From: Polyangiaceae bacterium
GTDB taxonomy: Bacteria; Myxococcota_A; Polyangia; Polyangiales; Polyangiaceae
Assembly (NCBI GenBank): GCA_020633205.1
Contig: JACKEB010000016.1
Span: forward strand, 310,001 to 374,000
Reading direction: 5' to 3'
DNA: 64,000 nucleotides
Shown: positions 8,722 to 17,183 of the stretch, one piece after another
Layout of the letters: each line of letters opens with the position of its first letter
Numbering within the stretch: position 1 is the first letter of the stretch
Position numbers and translations under genes: made by a program
The notes under the pieces: generated by a model
Told to the model about the DNA's origin: nothing
Seen by the model: only the letters and a program-made list of their open reading frames with translations
Databases searched by the model: none

Positions 8722-9402
8722 ATGACCAACAACCTGGTCCACTGGCTCGAACGCCTAATGACCAACTTTGGAGCCGGCTGGGTAATGTGGCTCCTGATCG
8801 GCTTGAGCATCATCTCCGTCGCCATCATGCTGGAGCGCGCCTATTTCTACTGGCGCCTGCGAGACGACATCGGGGGTCTCGCCCACGAGCTCCGCAGCTT
8901 ACTCCGCAAGAACGACATCCCGGGCGCCATCAAGCGCATGCAACAGTCTCCGAGCGCAGAGGCCGCGGTGGTCGTCGCCGGGCTCCTGGAGGCCGATCGC
9001 GGCGCCAAGTCCGCCGAGGAGGCCATGCAGGGCGCCGCGGCGCTGCAGCGCATGAAGCTCGAGAAGTGGCTCGCTTACCTCGGCACCCTCGGCAACAACG
9101 CGCCGTTCATCGGGCTGTTTGGTACCGTCATCGGTATCGTTCAGGCGTTCAAGGCGCTCGGGAAATCCGATGCTGCCACCAACGCCATGGCAGCAGCGCC
9201 GCAAGAGGTAATGGCAGCCATCGCCGAAGCACTGATCGCAACCGCGATCGGTCTCTTGGTGGCCATCCCAGCGGTCGCGATGTTCAACCTTTTCATGCGC
9301 ATGTCGAAGTCGATCCTCGCCAACACCGAGGCGCTGACCCGGGTACTCCTGAGTCACCTCACCGCAGAAGGCGCTGGTGAGTCTGCCAGCGAAGAGGAGT
9401 AA
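8722..9402 (+). CDS. exbB: MotA/TolQ/ExbB proton channel protein
   Basis: 226 residues starting at the ATG at 8722, which follows a GAGGA ribosome site. The longer frame upstream has no signal or homology. Three membrane helices are visible: 'WVMWLLIGLSIISVAIML' at the N-terminus, 'APFIGLFGTVIGIVQAFKAL' and 'EALIATAIGLLVAIPAVAMF'. The last two carry the conserved Thr-Val and Pro residues of the family. ExbB pentamers form the proton channel that powers TonB-type transducers in the inner membrane. ExbD and a TonB-like gene follow within 3 bases each, so the three form an operon. TolQ or Agl-type motility roles are also possible in myxobacteria. Confidence 0.85.
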   Translation: MTNNLVHWLERLMTNFGAGWVMWLLIGLSIISVAIMLERAYFYWRLRDDIGGLAHELRSLLRKNDIPGAIKRMQQSPSAEAAVVVAGLLEADRGAKSAEEAMQGAAALQRMKLEKWLAYLGTLGNNAPFIGLFGTVIGIVQAFKALGKSDAATNAMAAAPQEVMAAIAEALIATAIGLLVAIPAVAMFNLFMRMSKSILANTEALTRVLLSHLTAEGAGESASEEE

Positions 9403-9405
9403 TCA

Positions 9406-9855
9406 GTGGCTGGCGGAGCTTCCAACGACGACGATGGAATGATCGCGGGTATCAACGTGACGCCGCTGGTCGACGTCACGCTGGTGCTGCTCATCATCTT
9501 CATGGTCACCGCCAAGATGATCGTGAGCCAGGGCATGCCGATGGACCTGCCGAAGGCTGCGAGCGGCCAAGACATCCAGACGGTGTTCAGCGTCGAGCTG
9601 AGCGCCGACGGCAAGACCATGGTCGATTCGAAAGAGGTCCCTGACGACGAGGCCGTTAGTGGCCTCGCAAAGTCGGCGAAGGCCAAGAACAAGGACATCC
9701 GTGCCGTTATCCGCGCGGATAAAAAGGTAGAGCACGGTCGCGTGATTCACGTGCTCGATCTGCTGAACCGTGCAGGCATCAGCAAGGTCGCGTTCGGCGT
9801 CCAGCAAGCCGCCCCGGGGGAAACCACCGCAAAGCCAGCCAGTAGTGACGGATAG
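9406..9855 (+). CDS. exbD: Biopolymer transport protein ExbD/TolR
   Basis: 149 residues, GTG start 3 bases after exbB. It has a short cytoplasmic lead 'MIAGINVTPLVDVTLVLLI', with the conserved Asp of the membrane helix that carries protons. A single transmembrane helix and a periplasmic beta/alpha domain ('IRADKKVEHGRVIHVLDLL') complete the family layout. It inserts as a dimer into the ExbB pore. A Thr/Ala-rich tail ends the protein. Confidence 0.85.
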   Translation: MAGGASNDDDGMIAGINVTPLVDVTLVLLIIFMVTAKMIVSQGMPMDLPKAASGQDIQTVFSVELSADGKTMVDSKEVPDDEAVSGLAKSAKAKNKDIRAVIRADKKVEHGRVIHVLDLLNRAGISKVAFGVQQAAPGETTAKPASSDG

Positions 9856-9857
9856 CT

Positions 9858-10742
9858 ATGACTGTCGCCGCCCGCCCCACAGCAGTTGATTCCCATGCAA
9901 TTGGACAAAAGAACCTCGACCCACTCGTCGCGGTGCTGTCGCTCGATCGTGGGATCACGCGTTGGGGCATGCTCCTCGGCGTCGTAGGTGGGCTGTTCCT
10001 GCACGGAGCCGCGGCGGCGAAGGGGCTCAGAACCCCGTTCTGGATGGATGAGTTCACGTCGGCCGTGAGCTACGCGGTGGACAACGCCGTCGTCGACGAG
10101 ATCGATATCCAGATGGATAAAGAGCCGCCGAAGCCGCCGGAGCCGGAACCCGAGCCTGAGCCGCAAGAGCAAGAGGTGGTTCAGGAGCAGGTCGCGGATC
10201 CGATCAAAGAGACGGCGGCTCAACCCGCGAGCGCGGGCAAGACGCTCACCGCAGAGGCCGACCCCACGGAGCCCGTTGACATGACGGACTTCACCATGAC
10301 CCAAGGTGAAGGGGACCGGTATGCGGGTGGAACCACCGCTTCCTACGGCACTTCGGACACCGCCGTGCGCAATCCAGTGACCAGCAAAGACGGCGTGAAG
10401 GGTGGCGAAGGCACGAAGTCGAAGCCCCCACCTGCGCTCCCGCCTCCGCCGAAGGAAAACAAGTCGCGGGCCGCGGGAGCCCGTGGCACCAACTGGTCAA
10501 GCTGCGGCTTCCCGGCTCAGGCCGACATGGAGCAGATCGACTTCGCTCGCGTGCGGCTGAGCGTCACTGTGGATCCGAGTGGAAAGGCCACCTCGGTTCA
10601 GGTGCTCTCCGATCCAGGAAATGGCTTTGGCTCCCTGGCGCGCTCCTGCGCATTCCGGATGCGCTACACGCCGGCGCTCGATCCCAGCGGGAAAGCCATC
10701 ACCGCCAGCACGCCACCATTCACCGTGACCTTCACGCGCTGA
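9858..10742 (+). CDS. TonB-like energy transducer / TonB C-terminal protein
   Basis: 294 residues beginning two bases after exbD. It has one membrane helix ('WGMLLGVVGGLFLHGAAAA', about residues 35-53), then a long Pro/Glu linker ('PEPEPEPEPQEQE') that would span the periplasm, and a C-terminal domain with 'VRLSVTVDPSGKATSVQVL' and 'ALDPSGKAITASTPPFTVTF', typical of the TonB/TolA C-terminal fold. It would carry ExbB/ExbD energy to outer-membrane receptors. No TonB-dependent receptor is in the window, so its client is unknown. Confidence 0.75.
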   Translation: MTVAARPTAVDSHAIGQKNLDPLVAVLSLDRGITRWGMLLGVVGGLFLHGAAAAKGLRTPFWMDEFTSAVSYAVDNAVVDEIDIQMDKEPPKPPEPEPEPEPQEQEVVQEQVADPIKETAAQPASAGKTLTAEADPTEPVDMTDFTMTQGEGDRYAGGTTASYGTSDTAVRNPVTSKDGVKGGEGTKSKPPPALPPPPKENKSRAAGARGTNWSSCGFPAQADMEQIDFARVRLSVTVDPSGKATSVQVLSDPGNGFGSLARSCAFRMRYTPALDPSGKAITASTPPFTVTFTR

Positions 10743-10817
10743 GGACGCCGCCGCTCACGCTTGGTGGGCGCCAGAAAGGCTACGCGGAGCCATCAGGTCG
10801 TGTAGAGTCCGTTCATC

Positions 10818-11285
10818 ATGGCCTCCGAGCGAGTCGAACAGCTGCGCAAGGTGGAACTGTTTGCCGGCCTGAAGGACGAAGCTCTGGAGCTGATCGCCAA
10901 GGTTGCCGTCGAAGAGACACACCAGCTCGGCACCAAGATCTTCGAACACGGCGACGCGGGGGATAAGCTCTACCTGATTCTCGATGGTCGCGTGCGCATC
11001 AGCCGCGAGGTACCGGGCATGGGTGAAGAAGCGCTGGCCATCCTGGGACCGGGACAGATGTTCGGCGAGATGGCTCTGCTCGACGAGTCGCCGCGCTCCG
11101 CCGACGCACGGGTTCACAATACCTGCCGCGTCCTGGCCATCCCGAAGGATGGTTTTGACGACCTGCTCTTCCTCCACAAAGACCTCGCTTACGAAGTGCT
11201 GTGGTCCATCGTTCGCATGCTCGTTGGGCGCCTTCGCGAGACCACCAACAAGCTGACGTTCCTCTCCATCAGCGGGAAATTCTGA
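10818..11285 (+). CDS. Cyclic nucleotide-binding domain protein
   Basis: A 155-residue single-domain protein. The cNMP fold is recognised from 'KVELFAGLKDEALELIAKVA', the 'HGDAGDKLYLILDGRVRIS' strand and the phosphate-binding cassette 'FGEMALLDESPRSADARV'. The cassette has the Glu and Arg that contact ribose and phosphate. There is no DNA-binding or kinase domain, so it probably acts by binding partners or as a regulator subunit. It lies between the TonB operon and lexA, with its own start region at 10743-10817. Confidence 0.8.
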   Translation: MASERVEQLRKVELFAGLKDEALELIAKVAVEETHQLGTKIFEHGDAGDKLYLILDGRVRISREVPGMGEEALAILGPGQMFGEMALLDESPRSADARVHNTCRVLAIPKDGFDDLLFLHKDLAYEVLWSIVRMLVGRLRETTNKLTFLSISGKF

Positions 11286-11354
11286 GCGCTCGAACGCGGA
11301 ATATGCCTGCGCTCTGCCCCCAGAGGCGCTTCCGGGGCCCGCATGAAAAGCCTT

Positions 11355-11377
11355 GATTTTCAAGCTTCTAGAAAATC
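11355..11377. repeat. AT-rich inverted repeat upstream of lexA
   Basis: GATTTTC (11355-11361) and GAAAATC (11371-11377) form perfect 7-base arms around a 9-base centre. It lies just upstream of the lexA -35 box and after the cNMP-binding gene. It could be a weak terminator or a regulator site. Confidence 0.4.
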
Positions 11378-11391
11378 AACGTGCACAGAAT

Positions 11392-11420
11392 TTGACGCCC
11401 ACACACCCGTTCAGTAGCCT
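11392..11420 (+). promoter_or_regulatory. lexA promoter with overlapping SOS (LexA) box
   Basis: A -35 box TTGACG (11392-11397) and a -10 box TAGCCT (11415-11420) are 17 bases apart. Between them, 11399-11415 reads CCACACACCCGTTCAGT. This matches 15 of 17 positions of the Myxococcus xanthus LexA motif as I recall it (CTRHAMRYBYGTTCAGS). A LexA box in the promoter spacer would give the usual autorepression of lexA. Confidence 0.65.
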
Positions 11421-11429
11421 ACGCGAACC

Positions 11430-12092
11430 ATGCAAGGGCTGACCAAGCGCCAAGCGCAGACGCTGGATTACATTCGCAAGTCGATCGAAGAGCGCGGCTA
11501 TCCCCCGACGCTACGAGAGATTGGCGAGTACATGGGCATTCGCTCCACGAACGGGGTGAATGACCACCTGCGCGCTCTGGAGCGCAAGGGCTACCTGCGG
11601 CGGGAAGACATGAAGAGCCGCGCGCTCCGCCTGGTGAACCAGAGCGACGACACGCCAGAGAGCGTCGCGGAAGCCGCTCGGGTCGCGGGCGACGACGACT
11701 CGATGGAGATCCAGATCCTCGGCCGAGTTGCCGCTGGCCTTCCGCTGCTCGCCGACGAAAACGTGATCGACACGGTGCGCATCGACCGGGTCCGGGTCAA
11801 AGGCGGTGGGCGCGATGTCTTCGGCCTGCGAGTCCAAGGTGACTCGATGATCGAAGCCGGTATTTTGAGTGGCGATTACATCTTCGTACGCAAGCAGTCC
11901 ACGGCGAGTCGCGGTGACATCGTGGTGGCGCTGATCGGCGACGAAGCCACGGTGAAGTACTACTACCCCGAGAAGGACTACGTGCGCTTCCAGCCCGCAA
12001 ACAGCGGGATGGCGCCGATCCTGGTGCGGGCGACGGACTTCCGCGACACGATGTTGCTCGGTGTCGTGATTGGTCTGTATCGCGAAATCTGA
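11430..12092 (+). CDS. lexA: LexA repressor, SOS regulator
   Basis: 220 residues. The N-terminal winged helix is 'LTKRQAQTLDYIRKSIEERG' to 'STNGVNDHLRALERKGYL'. The self-cleavage site is Ala102-Gly103 in 'RVAAGLPLL', and the catalytic pair is Ser139 (QGDSMIEAG) and Lys176 (ATVKYYYP). When RecA filaments form on damaged DNA, LexA cleaves itself and releases SOS genes. A box matching the delta-proteobacterial type sits in its own promoter, and a T-tract terminator follows at 12133. A uracil-DNA glycosylase gene lies 4 kb downstream, but no LexA box was seen there. Confidence 0.95.
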   Translation: MQGLTKRQAQTLDYIRKSIEERGYPPTLREIGEYMGIRSTNGVNDHLRALERKGYLRREDMKSRALRLVNQSDDTPESVAEAARVAGDDDSMEIQILGRVAAGLPLLADENVIDTVRIDRVRVKGGGRDVFGLRVQGDSMIEAGILSGDYIFVRKQSTASRGDIVVALIGDEATVKYYYPEKDYVRFQPANSGMAPILVRATDFRDTMLLGVVIGLYREI

Positions 12093-12132
12093 GTACCAGC
12101 TCAGCCACCGCGGTCGCGTACCGCGGGTCTCC

Positions 12133-12167
12133 AAGCCGCGCCGAGTCTAGCCTCCGCGCGGCTTTTT
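12133..12167 (+). terminator. Rho-independent terminator after lexA
   Basis: Arms AAGCCGCGC (12133-12141) and GCGCGGCTT (12156-12164) form a stem, with the T run TTTTT ending at 12167. Confidence 0.85.
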
Positions 12168-12667
12168 CCGTGCTGAAGCAGCCGGCCGAACTGATCCCTG
12201 AAAAGCCGGCAATGGGGCTCGCGCCCGGGAGCGCGAACGAACAACGATTGGGGGGTGAGGCGCGCTGCTCGGTCGCTCCATCCAACCTAGGAAGACCTGC
12301 AGGGTGTGTCAGCCCAGCCGCAAACAGACTGTAGTCTGTTTCAGGAAGTGACGGCCAAAGGCGCTTCCGCTGGAAACTTCCAGAAGTCCGACTTGGAGGC
12401 TCGATCCACTAGAAAAGTCGGTAGTTGACGCATGAGTCGTCGCGTTGCTAGCGTCGCATCCGGCTTTGGTGAGAGTCGTCGACTCGCGTTCACACGGACC
12501 CGTGCGGACCACCTCGGCTGCTGCGTTTTGCAGCGTGAAGGGATCCCTCGGCTGGCTACGGCGCGAGGCGGCGGAGGCTAGCTCCTTCGGAGCAAGTCAG
12601 AAGTGAGATCGAAGAAACATCCAACGTGGAGTTCGATGTGATCGAAGGTGACGGTTCTTGCGTGCGA
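12168..12667. other. 500-base non-coding region between lexA and the DUF4398 gene
   Basis: No gene can be supported. It holds one copy of the GGGGGTGAGG motif (12251-12260), a small palindrome AAGTC-C-GACTT near 12387 and a second, AGTCG-T-CGACT, near 12474. The promoter of the 12668-14175 operon should be in the right half. Confidence 0.4.
12251..12260 (+). repeat. GGGGGTGAGG motif, intergenic copy 1
   Basis: GGGGGTGAGG, preceded by ATTG. The same decamer, or a one-base variant, recurs in four other intergenic spots of the window (14233, 18923, 34416, 42469). Confidence 0.4.
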
Positions 12668-13033
12668 ATGACTCGCGCGGCCCGCAATCCAAGGCTGCCT
12701 CTGAAAGCTAACTTGCAAGCCACCGGTCTCGGTGCGCGTGTGCTCTTTGCTTTGACCCTGCTCGTTGCCGCAGGCAGCGCTGGCTGTGGCAACACGCTCT
12801 ATGCCATCCAAGCCAACTCCGCCTCCAACAAGGTGGAAGAGGCTCGCGAGCTGGACGCTGAGAAGTACGCTCCCTACGAGTACTATTACGCGAAGGAGCA
12901 TCTCGAAAAGGCCGAGATGGAAGCCGCTGAAGCCGACTACAGCGACGCCTCGAACCTCGCGGAAGTCGCTGAAGAGTACGCGGACAAAGCCATTCGTCTC
13001 ACGCGCGAAGCGCGGCGAGGAGCCGGACGATGA
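12668..13033 (+). CDS. DUF4398-like small lipoprotein
   Basis: 121 residues from the ATG at 12668, the start that best frames the signal peptide. The lipobox is 'VAAGSAGCGN'. The mature part is an acidic helical hairpin, 'ASNKVEEARELDAEKYAPYE' followed by alternating Ala/Glu heptads, typical of DUF4398 lipoproteins that precede OmpA-domain genes. Its stop overlaps the next start by four bases (ATGA), so the two are translationally coupled. It probably works in the outer membrane or periplasm beside the OmpA protein. Confidence 0.75.
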   Translation: MTRAARNPRLPLKANLQATGLGARVLFALTLLVAAGSAGCGNTLYAIQANSASNKVEEARELDAEKYAPYEYYYAKEHLEKAEMEAAEADYSDASNLAEVAEEYADKAIRLTREARRGAGR

Positions 13034-14175
13034 AGCAGCGTCTGTTGCGTAGCTTCGCGCTCTTGGCGGTGAGCAGTGTCGCCGTCGGTTGCGGACAAGC
13101 GCCGAAGCTCAAAGGCCAGATCGCGGGCCTCGAAGAGATCACCAAGCAGGCCGAGCGCAACGGCGCGGTCCGCTGCGCGCCTCGCGAGCTGGCGATGGCC
13201 CAGAGCCACCTCAAGTTCGCGCAGATCGAACTCGAGCAAGGCTTCATCTCCAAGGCGCAGAAGCACTTGTGGATCGCCGAGCCCAACGCCCACGCCGCAA
13301 ACTTCCTGTCGCCTCCGGAGTACTGCGCGGAGCGCGGCTTCGTGGAGGCTGCTCCTCCCCCCAAGCCGAAGCCCAAGCCGGCTCCTGGGGATCGCGACGG
13401 CGACGGCTACTTGGATCCCGAAGATGCCTGTCCGGATGAACCGGAGAACTTCCAGGGCTACCAAGACTCCGACGGTTGCCCGGACGATCCCGACACCGAC
13501 GGCGATGGCCTGACCGACTCCGTCGACTCGTGTGAGCTCGAGCCGGAGGACAAGGACGGCTACCTGGACGCCGATGGCTGCCCGGAGCTCGACAACGACT
13601 CCGACGGCGTGCTCGACGCGACCGACAAGTGTCCGAACGATCCGGAAGATCCCGACGGATACGAGGACGACGACGGCTGTCCGGACCCAGACAACGACGG
13701 CGACAAGGTCCCCGATATCAAGGACCAGTGTCCGAACACCCCCGGCTCGGAGACTCAGGAGCCCCTGGGCTGCCCGACCAAGCCGGCGCTCGTCGTGGTC
13801 ACGGACTGCGAAGTCAAGATCAAGCAACAGATCCACTTCGAGTTCAACAAGTCCAAGATCCGCCCGGAAAGCTTCCCGGTGCTCGACGCAGTCGTCGAGG
13901 TCATGGAGAAGAACCCGAAGATCAAGCTCGAGGTCCAAGGTCACACCGACAACAAGGGCAGCAAGGCGTACAACAAGAAGTTGAGCGGTGCGCGTGCCGA
14001 GTCGGTGATGAAGTACCTGGTCAGCCACGGCATCGATCCAGACCGTTTGACCAGCAATGGCTACGGCTTCGATCGACCGCTGGTGCCAAACACCTCGGAG
14101 CGCAACCGAGCCCTCAACCGTCGCGTGCAGTTCGTCCGCACCGAGGGCTCAAAGGAAGGCTGCGACAAACCCTGA
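13030..14175 (+). CDS. OmpA-family lipoprotein with thrombospondin type 3 repeats
   Basis: 381 residues. The lipobox is 'SVAVGCGQA', followed by an alpha-helical DUF4398-like stretch (about residues 25-100) and a Pro/Lys linker. Calcium-binding TSP3 repeats of the 'DGDGYLDPEDACPDEPE' type cover about residues 118-240, with at least four units. The C-terminal OmpA peptidoglycan-binding domain contains 'FEFNKSKIRPESFPVLD', 'VQGHTDNKGSKAYNKKLSGA' and 'NRALNRRVQFV'. The Asp and Arg that bind diaminopimelate are present. It should anchor the outer membrane to the murein layer and may stiffen when calcium binds. Confidence 0.85.
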   Translation: MKQRLLRSFALLAVSSVAVGCGQAPKLKGQIAGLEEITKQAERNGAVRCAPRELAMAQSHLKFAQIELEQGFISKAQKHLWIAEPNAHAANFLSPPEYCAERGFVEAAPPPKPKPKPAPGDRDGDGYLDPEDACPDEPENFQGYQDSDGCPDDPDTDGDGLTDSVDSCELEPEDKDGYLDADGCPELDNDSDGVLDATDKCPNDPEDPDGYEDDDGCPDPDNDGDKVPDIKDQCPNTPGSETQEPLGCPTKPALVVVTDCEVKIKQQIHFEFNKSKIRPESFPVLDAVVEVMEKNPKIKLEVQGHTDNKGSKAYNKKLSGARAESVMKYLVSHGIDPDRLTSNGYGFDRPLVPNTSERNRALNRRVQFVRTEGSKEGCDKP

Positions 14176-14232
14176 AGTTCTGGGTCGCCTCGAGCGACCC
14201 TGAGCTGCTTCAGCCTCAGCTCGCTGCACTCC

Positions 14233-14242
14233 CCTCACCCCC
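14233..14242 (-). repeat. GGGGGTGAGG motif, intergenic copy 2
   Basis: CCTCACCCCC on the plus strand, between the OmpA gene and the next gene. It is the reverse complement of the motif at 12251. Confidence 0.4.
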
Positions 14243-14343
14243 AACTCTGCCCAGGCGAGTTGCTTTAAACCTCAAGTACCTTCATGGTGCTTTCGCTAGA
14301 ACCCACCCTTCCGAACTACCGCTCGCTCAGCGGAGGATGACCC

Positions 14344-16068
14344 GTGTACCGCCGTCTACTTTGGCTCTCTGCCCTCGCCGTCGCGCTCTTCGCAGCGACG
14401 GCTTTCGCCGCGCCTCGCGACAACGCCGCCACCAAGAAGATCGACGAGGCGATCAACCAGCACTACCTCGCGACGGAGTTCGACAAGGCCGAAGCCATCC
14501 TCACCGGCACCATCAAGGCCTGTGGCGATAAGTGCAGCGGCCCGGTCATCGCCAAAGCGTGGATGTACGTCGGCATCGTTCGCGGAAGCGGCAAGAACGA
14601 TCTCGCTGGCGCGACCGACGCGTTCCAGCAGGCGCTCAGCATCGACCCCAAGGTTTCCTTGGACAACGCGCTGGCGACCGATGACACGAAGAAGGCGTTC
14701 GCTGACGCTGCCGCTGCTGTGGGTGCGAACCCGAGCACCGGCGGGAGCGGCGGTGGCGGCGGCACCGACACGCCTCCAACCCCGAAGCCCCCGAAGCCCG
14801 CGGCGGGCGCCATGGACTGCCAGCCCCGGGTCAGCGAAGTGGAGACGCGGCGGCCCATCCCGGTCAGCTGCACCACCGAGGAAGACGCGACGTCAGCCGA
14901 GCTCAAGTACAAGGAGTTCGGCGGAGACAAGTGGGCGACGCTGAAGATGCAGAAGAAGGGCGACGCGTTCGTCGCCGAGATCCCCTGCACCGCAACCAAG
15001 CTCGTGGGCGCCCTGAAGTTCTACGTCCGCGCGAAGGACGCCGCAGGCGACACCATCGACAACTACGGCACCAAGCGCGAGCCGGTCTCCATCAACGCCG
15101 TCAACGCGACGGATGAGGAGCCGCCCTCCTTCCCCGACCAAGACCCGCCGAACCGCTGCGCTGAAGAGGTCGAGTGTCCCCCCGGGATGCCGGGCTGTGG
15201 CGCGGGCAAGCGCGGCGACAAGGGCTGGGGCGCCACCTGTGAAGAGACCCGCGAGTGCCAGTCAGGCCTCGTCTGCGCAAACGGCACCTGTGAGACCGGC
15301 GGGCAGTGCTCCTCCGACTCCGACTGCAGCGATGGCGCTTCGTGCGTCGACGGCGAGTGCGCTGGCGGCGGCGGTGGCGGCAGCGGCAAGAAGCACAAGC
15401 TGTGGATCGGTGCGGAGGTCGGCTTCGACCTGGCCTTCCTGAGCGGCGACGACGTCTGCTCTCAAGACAGCCAAGCGAACGAAGGCTTCGCCTGCTTCGA
15501 TCCCGGCACGGAGAACCAGTACGCCGAGAACCCCCAGCCTGGTCAAGGCAACAAGATCAGCGGTGGTTTCGCCCTGGGCACCATCCGCGTGATGCTCCAC
15601 CCCGAGTACTTCGTGACGCCGAACATCAGCCTCGGCGGGCGCCTGGGCTACGCGTTCAACGGTGGTCCGACGCCAGAAGGTGGCAACGCCTTCTTGCCGT
15701 TTCACGCGGAGGTGCGCGGCTCCTACTGGCTCGGCGACTCGAGCGCCCTTGGCTTGCGCCCGTTCCTCCACCTGGGTGGTGGCATGGCCCAGGTCGACGC
15801 GAGCTTGAAGGTCACCATCTCCGACTGTGGTCCGTTGCAAGGGACGAACGAATATGAGCCTTGCATTACGGGTGAGGGTGCCAACGCTCCGGCGAGGCAG
15901 CTCGACGCGTTCAAGAAGCTCGGCCAGGGCTTCGGCGCGATTGGCGGTGGCGCCATGTACGCCATGACCGACAGCATGGGCCTGGTGCTCGACTTGAACA
16001 TCATGTTCATGCTGCCCTCCTCGGGTCAGGTGATCGAGCCGAGCCTTGGCATCATGATGGGCTTCTGA
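14344..16068 (+). CDS. Secreted TPR-like, Cys-rich protein with C-terminal beta-barrel
   Basis: 574 residues, GTG start just after a GGAGGA ribosome site. A signal peptide ends near 'ATAFAAPRD'. The N-terminal 110 residues are TPR-like helices ('GATDAFQQALSIDPKVSLDN'). A Gly/Pro linker and an immunoglobulin-like beta region follow (about 160-255). A Cys-rich stretch (about 265-335, 'CEETRECQSGLVCANGTCE') resembles the EGF/Dickkopf-type repeats of myxobacterial surface proteins. From about residue 345 alternating strands ('FVTPNISLGGRLGYAFNGG') look like an outer-membrane barrel. The function is unknown. A terminator-like hairpin at 16090 follows. Confidence 0.65.
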   Translation: MYRRLLWLSALAVALFAATAFAAPRDNAATKKIDEAINQHYLATEFDKAEAILTGTIKACGDKCSGPVIAKAWMYVGIVRGSGKNDLAGATDAFQQALSIDPKVSLDNALATDDTKKAFADAAAAVGANPSTGGSGGGGGTDTPPTPKPPKPAAGAMDCQPRVSEVETRRPIPVSCTTEEDATSAELKYKEFGGDKWATLKMQKKGDAFVAEIPCTATKLVGALKFYVRAKDAAGDTIDNYGTKREPVSINAVNATDEEPPSFPDQDPPNRCAEEVECPPGMPGCGAGKRGDKGWGATCEETRECQSGLVCANGTCETGGQCSSDSDCSDGASCVDGECAGGGGGGSGKKHKLWIGAEVGFDLAFLSGDDVCSQDSQANEGFACFDPGTENQYAENPQPGQGNKISGGFALGTIRVMLHPEYFVTPNISLGGRLGYAFNGGPTPEGGNAFLPFHAEVRGSYWLGDSSALGLRPFLHLGGGMAQVDASLKVTISDCGPLQGTNEYEPCITGEGANAPARQLDAFKKLGQGFGAIGGGAMYAMTDSMGLVLDLNIMFMLPSSGQVIEPSLGIMMGF

Positions 16069-16089
16069 GCCTTCGCAACCCAACACGCA

Positions 16090-16121
16090 AACGCGCCGCC
16101 TCCCCCGGGAAGCGGCGCGTT
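16090..16121. terminator. Strong hairpin, probable terminator
   Basis: The perfect arms AACGCGCCGC (16090-16099) and GCGGCGCGTT (16112-16121) surround a 12-base loop, followed by ATTGCATTTG. The T-tract is weak but the stem is strong. It separates the barrel-protein gene from the uracil-DNA glycosylase gene. Confidence 0.7.
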
Positions 16122-16144
16122 ATTGCATTTGCTATAAGACGACA

Positions 16145-17176
16145 ATGAGCGAGCCCGACGCCTCAGCAGCCAGCGACTACGAGCTGGATCCGAGCGCCGA
16201 GCTGCTCGAACTCACGCGCCTGTTGAGGGTCCACCTCGAGTGGCAAGTGGAGACCGGCGCGATGGGCCTCTCCATCGCAGACCCCGAGCTGCTCGCGGCG
16301 CGCCCGAGTGCGCTCGGTGAGCCGCCCGCCGAAGAGCCGCAACGGGAGCGACCGCCGGAAGCTTTCCGCGCGGCAGCGCCGGCGAGTACGCCGGCACATT
16401 CCGCTCCAGAGCGGACACCAGCCCCCCACGCACCTTCACCTGAGCGCATTCGCGCACCAGAGCCCCCGCTCCCCGCGCCGCCGACGCACGGGAGTCCGCT
16501 GCCGCCGAGCGCCGCCTGGGAGCGCGACCGGGGAAGCGCTCAGCTGCCTGCGGCAGCACCGCCGTTGCCGCCACGGGAGCTCCCGGATTTCGCTGACCGG
16601 CAGTCGGCCCTGCTGGCGCTAGCCCAACGCATCACGCCGTGTCAACAGTGCCGGCTGTGTGAACAGCGCACTCAGACAGTGTTTGCACGCGGAAACGGCC
16701 AAAGCGGCGTGTGCTTCGTCGGTGAGGGGCCCGGCTTCGACGAAGATCAGCAGGGGCAGCCGTTCGTGGGCAAGGCAGGGCAGCTGCTGGACAAGATGAT
16801 CGGCGCCATGGGTATCGAGCGGGAAGACGTCTACGTTTGCAACATCGTGAAGTGCCGCCCGCCGAACAACCGCAAGCCGGCTCCCGACGAGATGCTAGCC
16901 TGCCGCGATTACCTCACGGAACAGCTCGAGCTCGTGTCGCCGCGGGTGATCGTCGCGCTCGGCGCCACCGCCGTCGAGGGCCTGCTCGGCAGCACCGGAG
17001 GTATCACACGCATCCGTGGCCGCTGGCGGCTCTACAAGGGCCGCATCCCCGTGATGCCGACGTTCCACCCCGCATACCTGCTGCGTAATCCGCGGGCCAA
17101 GCGCGAAGTGTGGGACGACCTCAAGGCGGTGATGGCGCACCTGAAGAACCCTCCAGGTAGCACGCCTCAAGGCTGA
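16145..17176 (+). CDS. Family 4 uracil-DNA glycosylase with Pro-rich N-terminal extension
   Basis: 343 residues. The C-terminal 190 residues are a type 4 UDG: 'CQQCRLCEQRTQTVF' with the first Fe-S cysteines, 'FVGEGPGFDEDQQGQPFVGK' (active-site GExPG), 'NIVKCRPPNNRKPAPDE' with another cysteine, 'VIVALGATAVEGLLG' and the 'TFHPAYLLRNP' motif. It removes uracil from deaminated DNA and starts base-excision repair. The first 150 residues are a Pro/Ala/Glu-rich low-complexity region with no domain I recognise. It is long compared with typical family members of about 200 residues and may tether partners. Confidence 0.9.
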   Translation: MSEPDASAASDYELDPSAELLELTRLLRVHLEWQVETGAMGLSIADPELLAARPSALGEPPAEEPQRERPPEAFRAAAPASTPAHSAPERTPAPHAPSPERIRAPEPPLPAPPTHGSPLPPSAAWERDRGSAQLPAAAPPLPPRELPDFADRQSALLALAQRITPCQQCRLCEQRTQTVFARGNGQSGVCFVGEGPGFDEDQQGQPFVGKAGQLLDKMIGAMGIEREDVYVCNIVKCRPPNNRKPAPDEMLACRDYLTEQLELVSPRVIVALGATAVEGLLGSTGGITRIRGRWRLYKGRIPVMPTFHPAYLLRNPRAKREVWDDLKAVMAHLKNPPGSTPQG

Positions 17177-17183
17177 AGCGACC

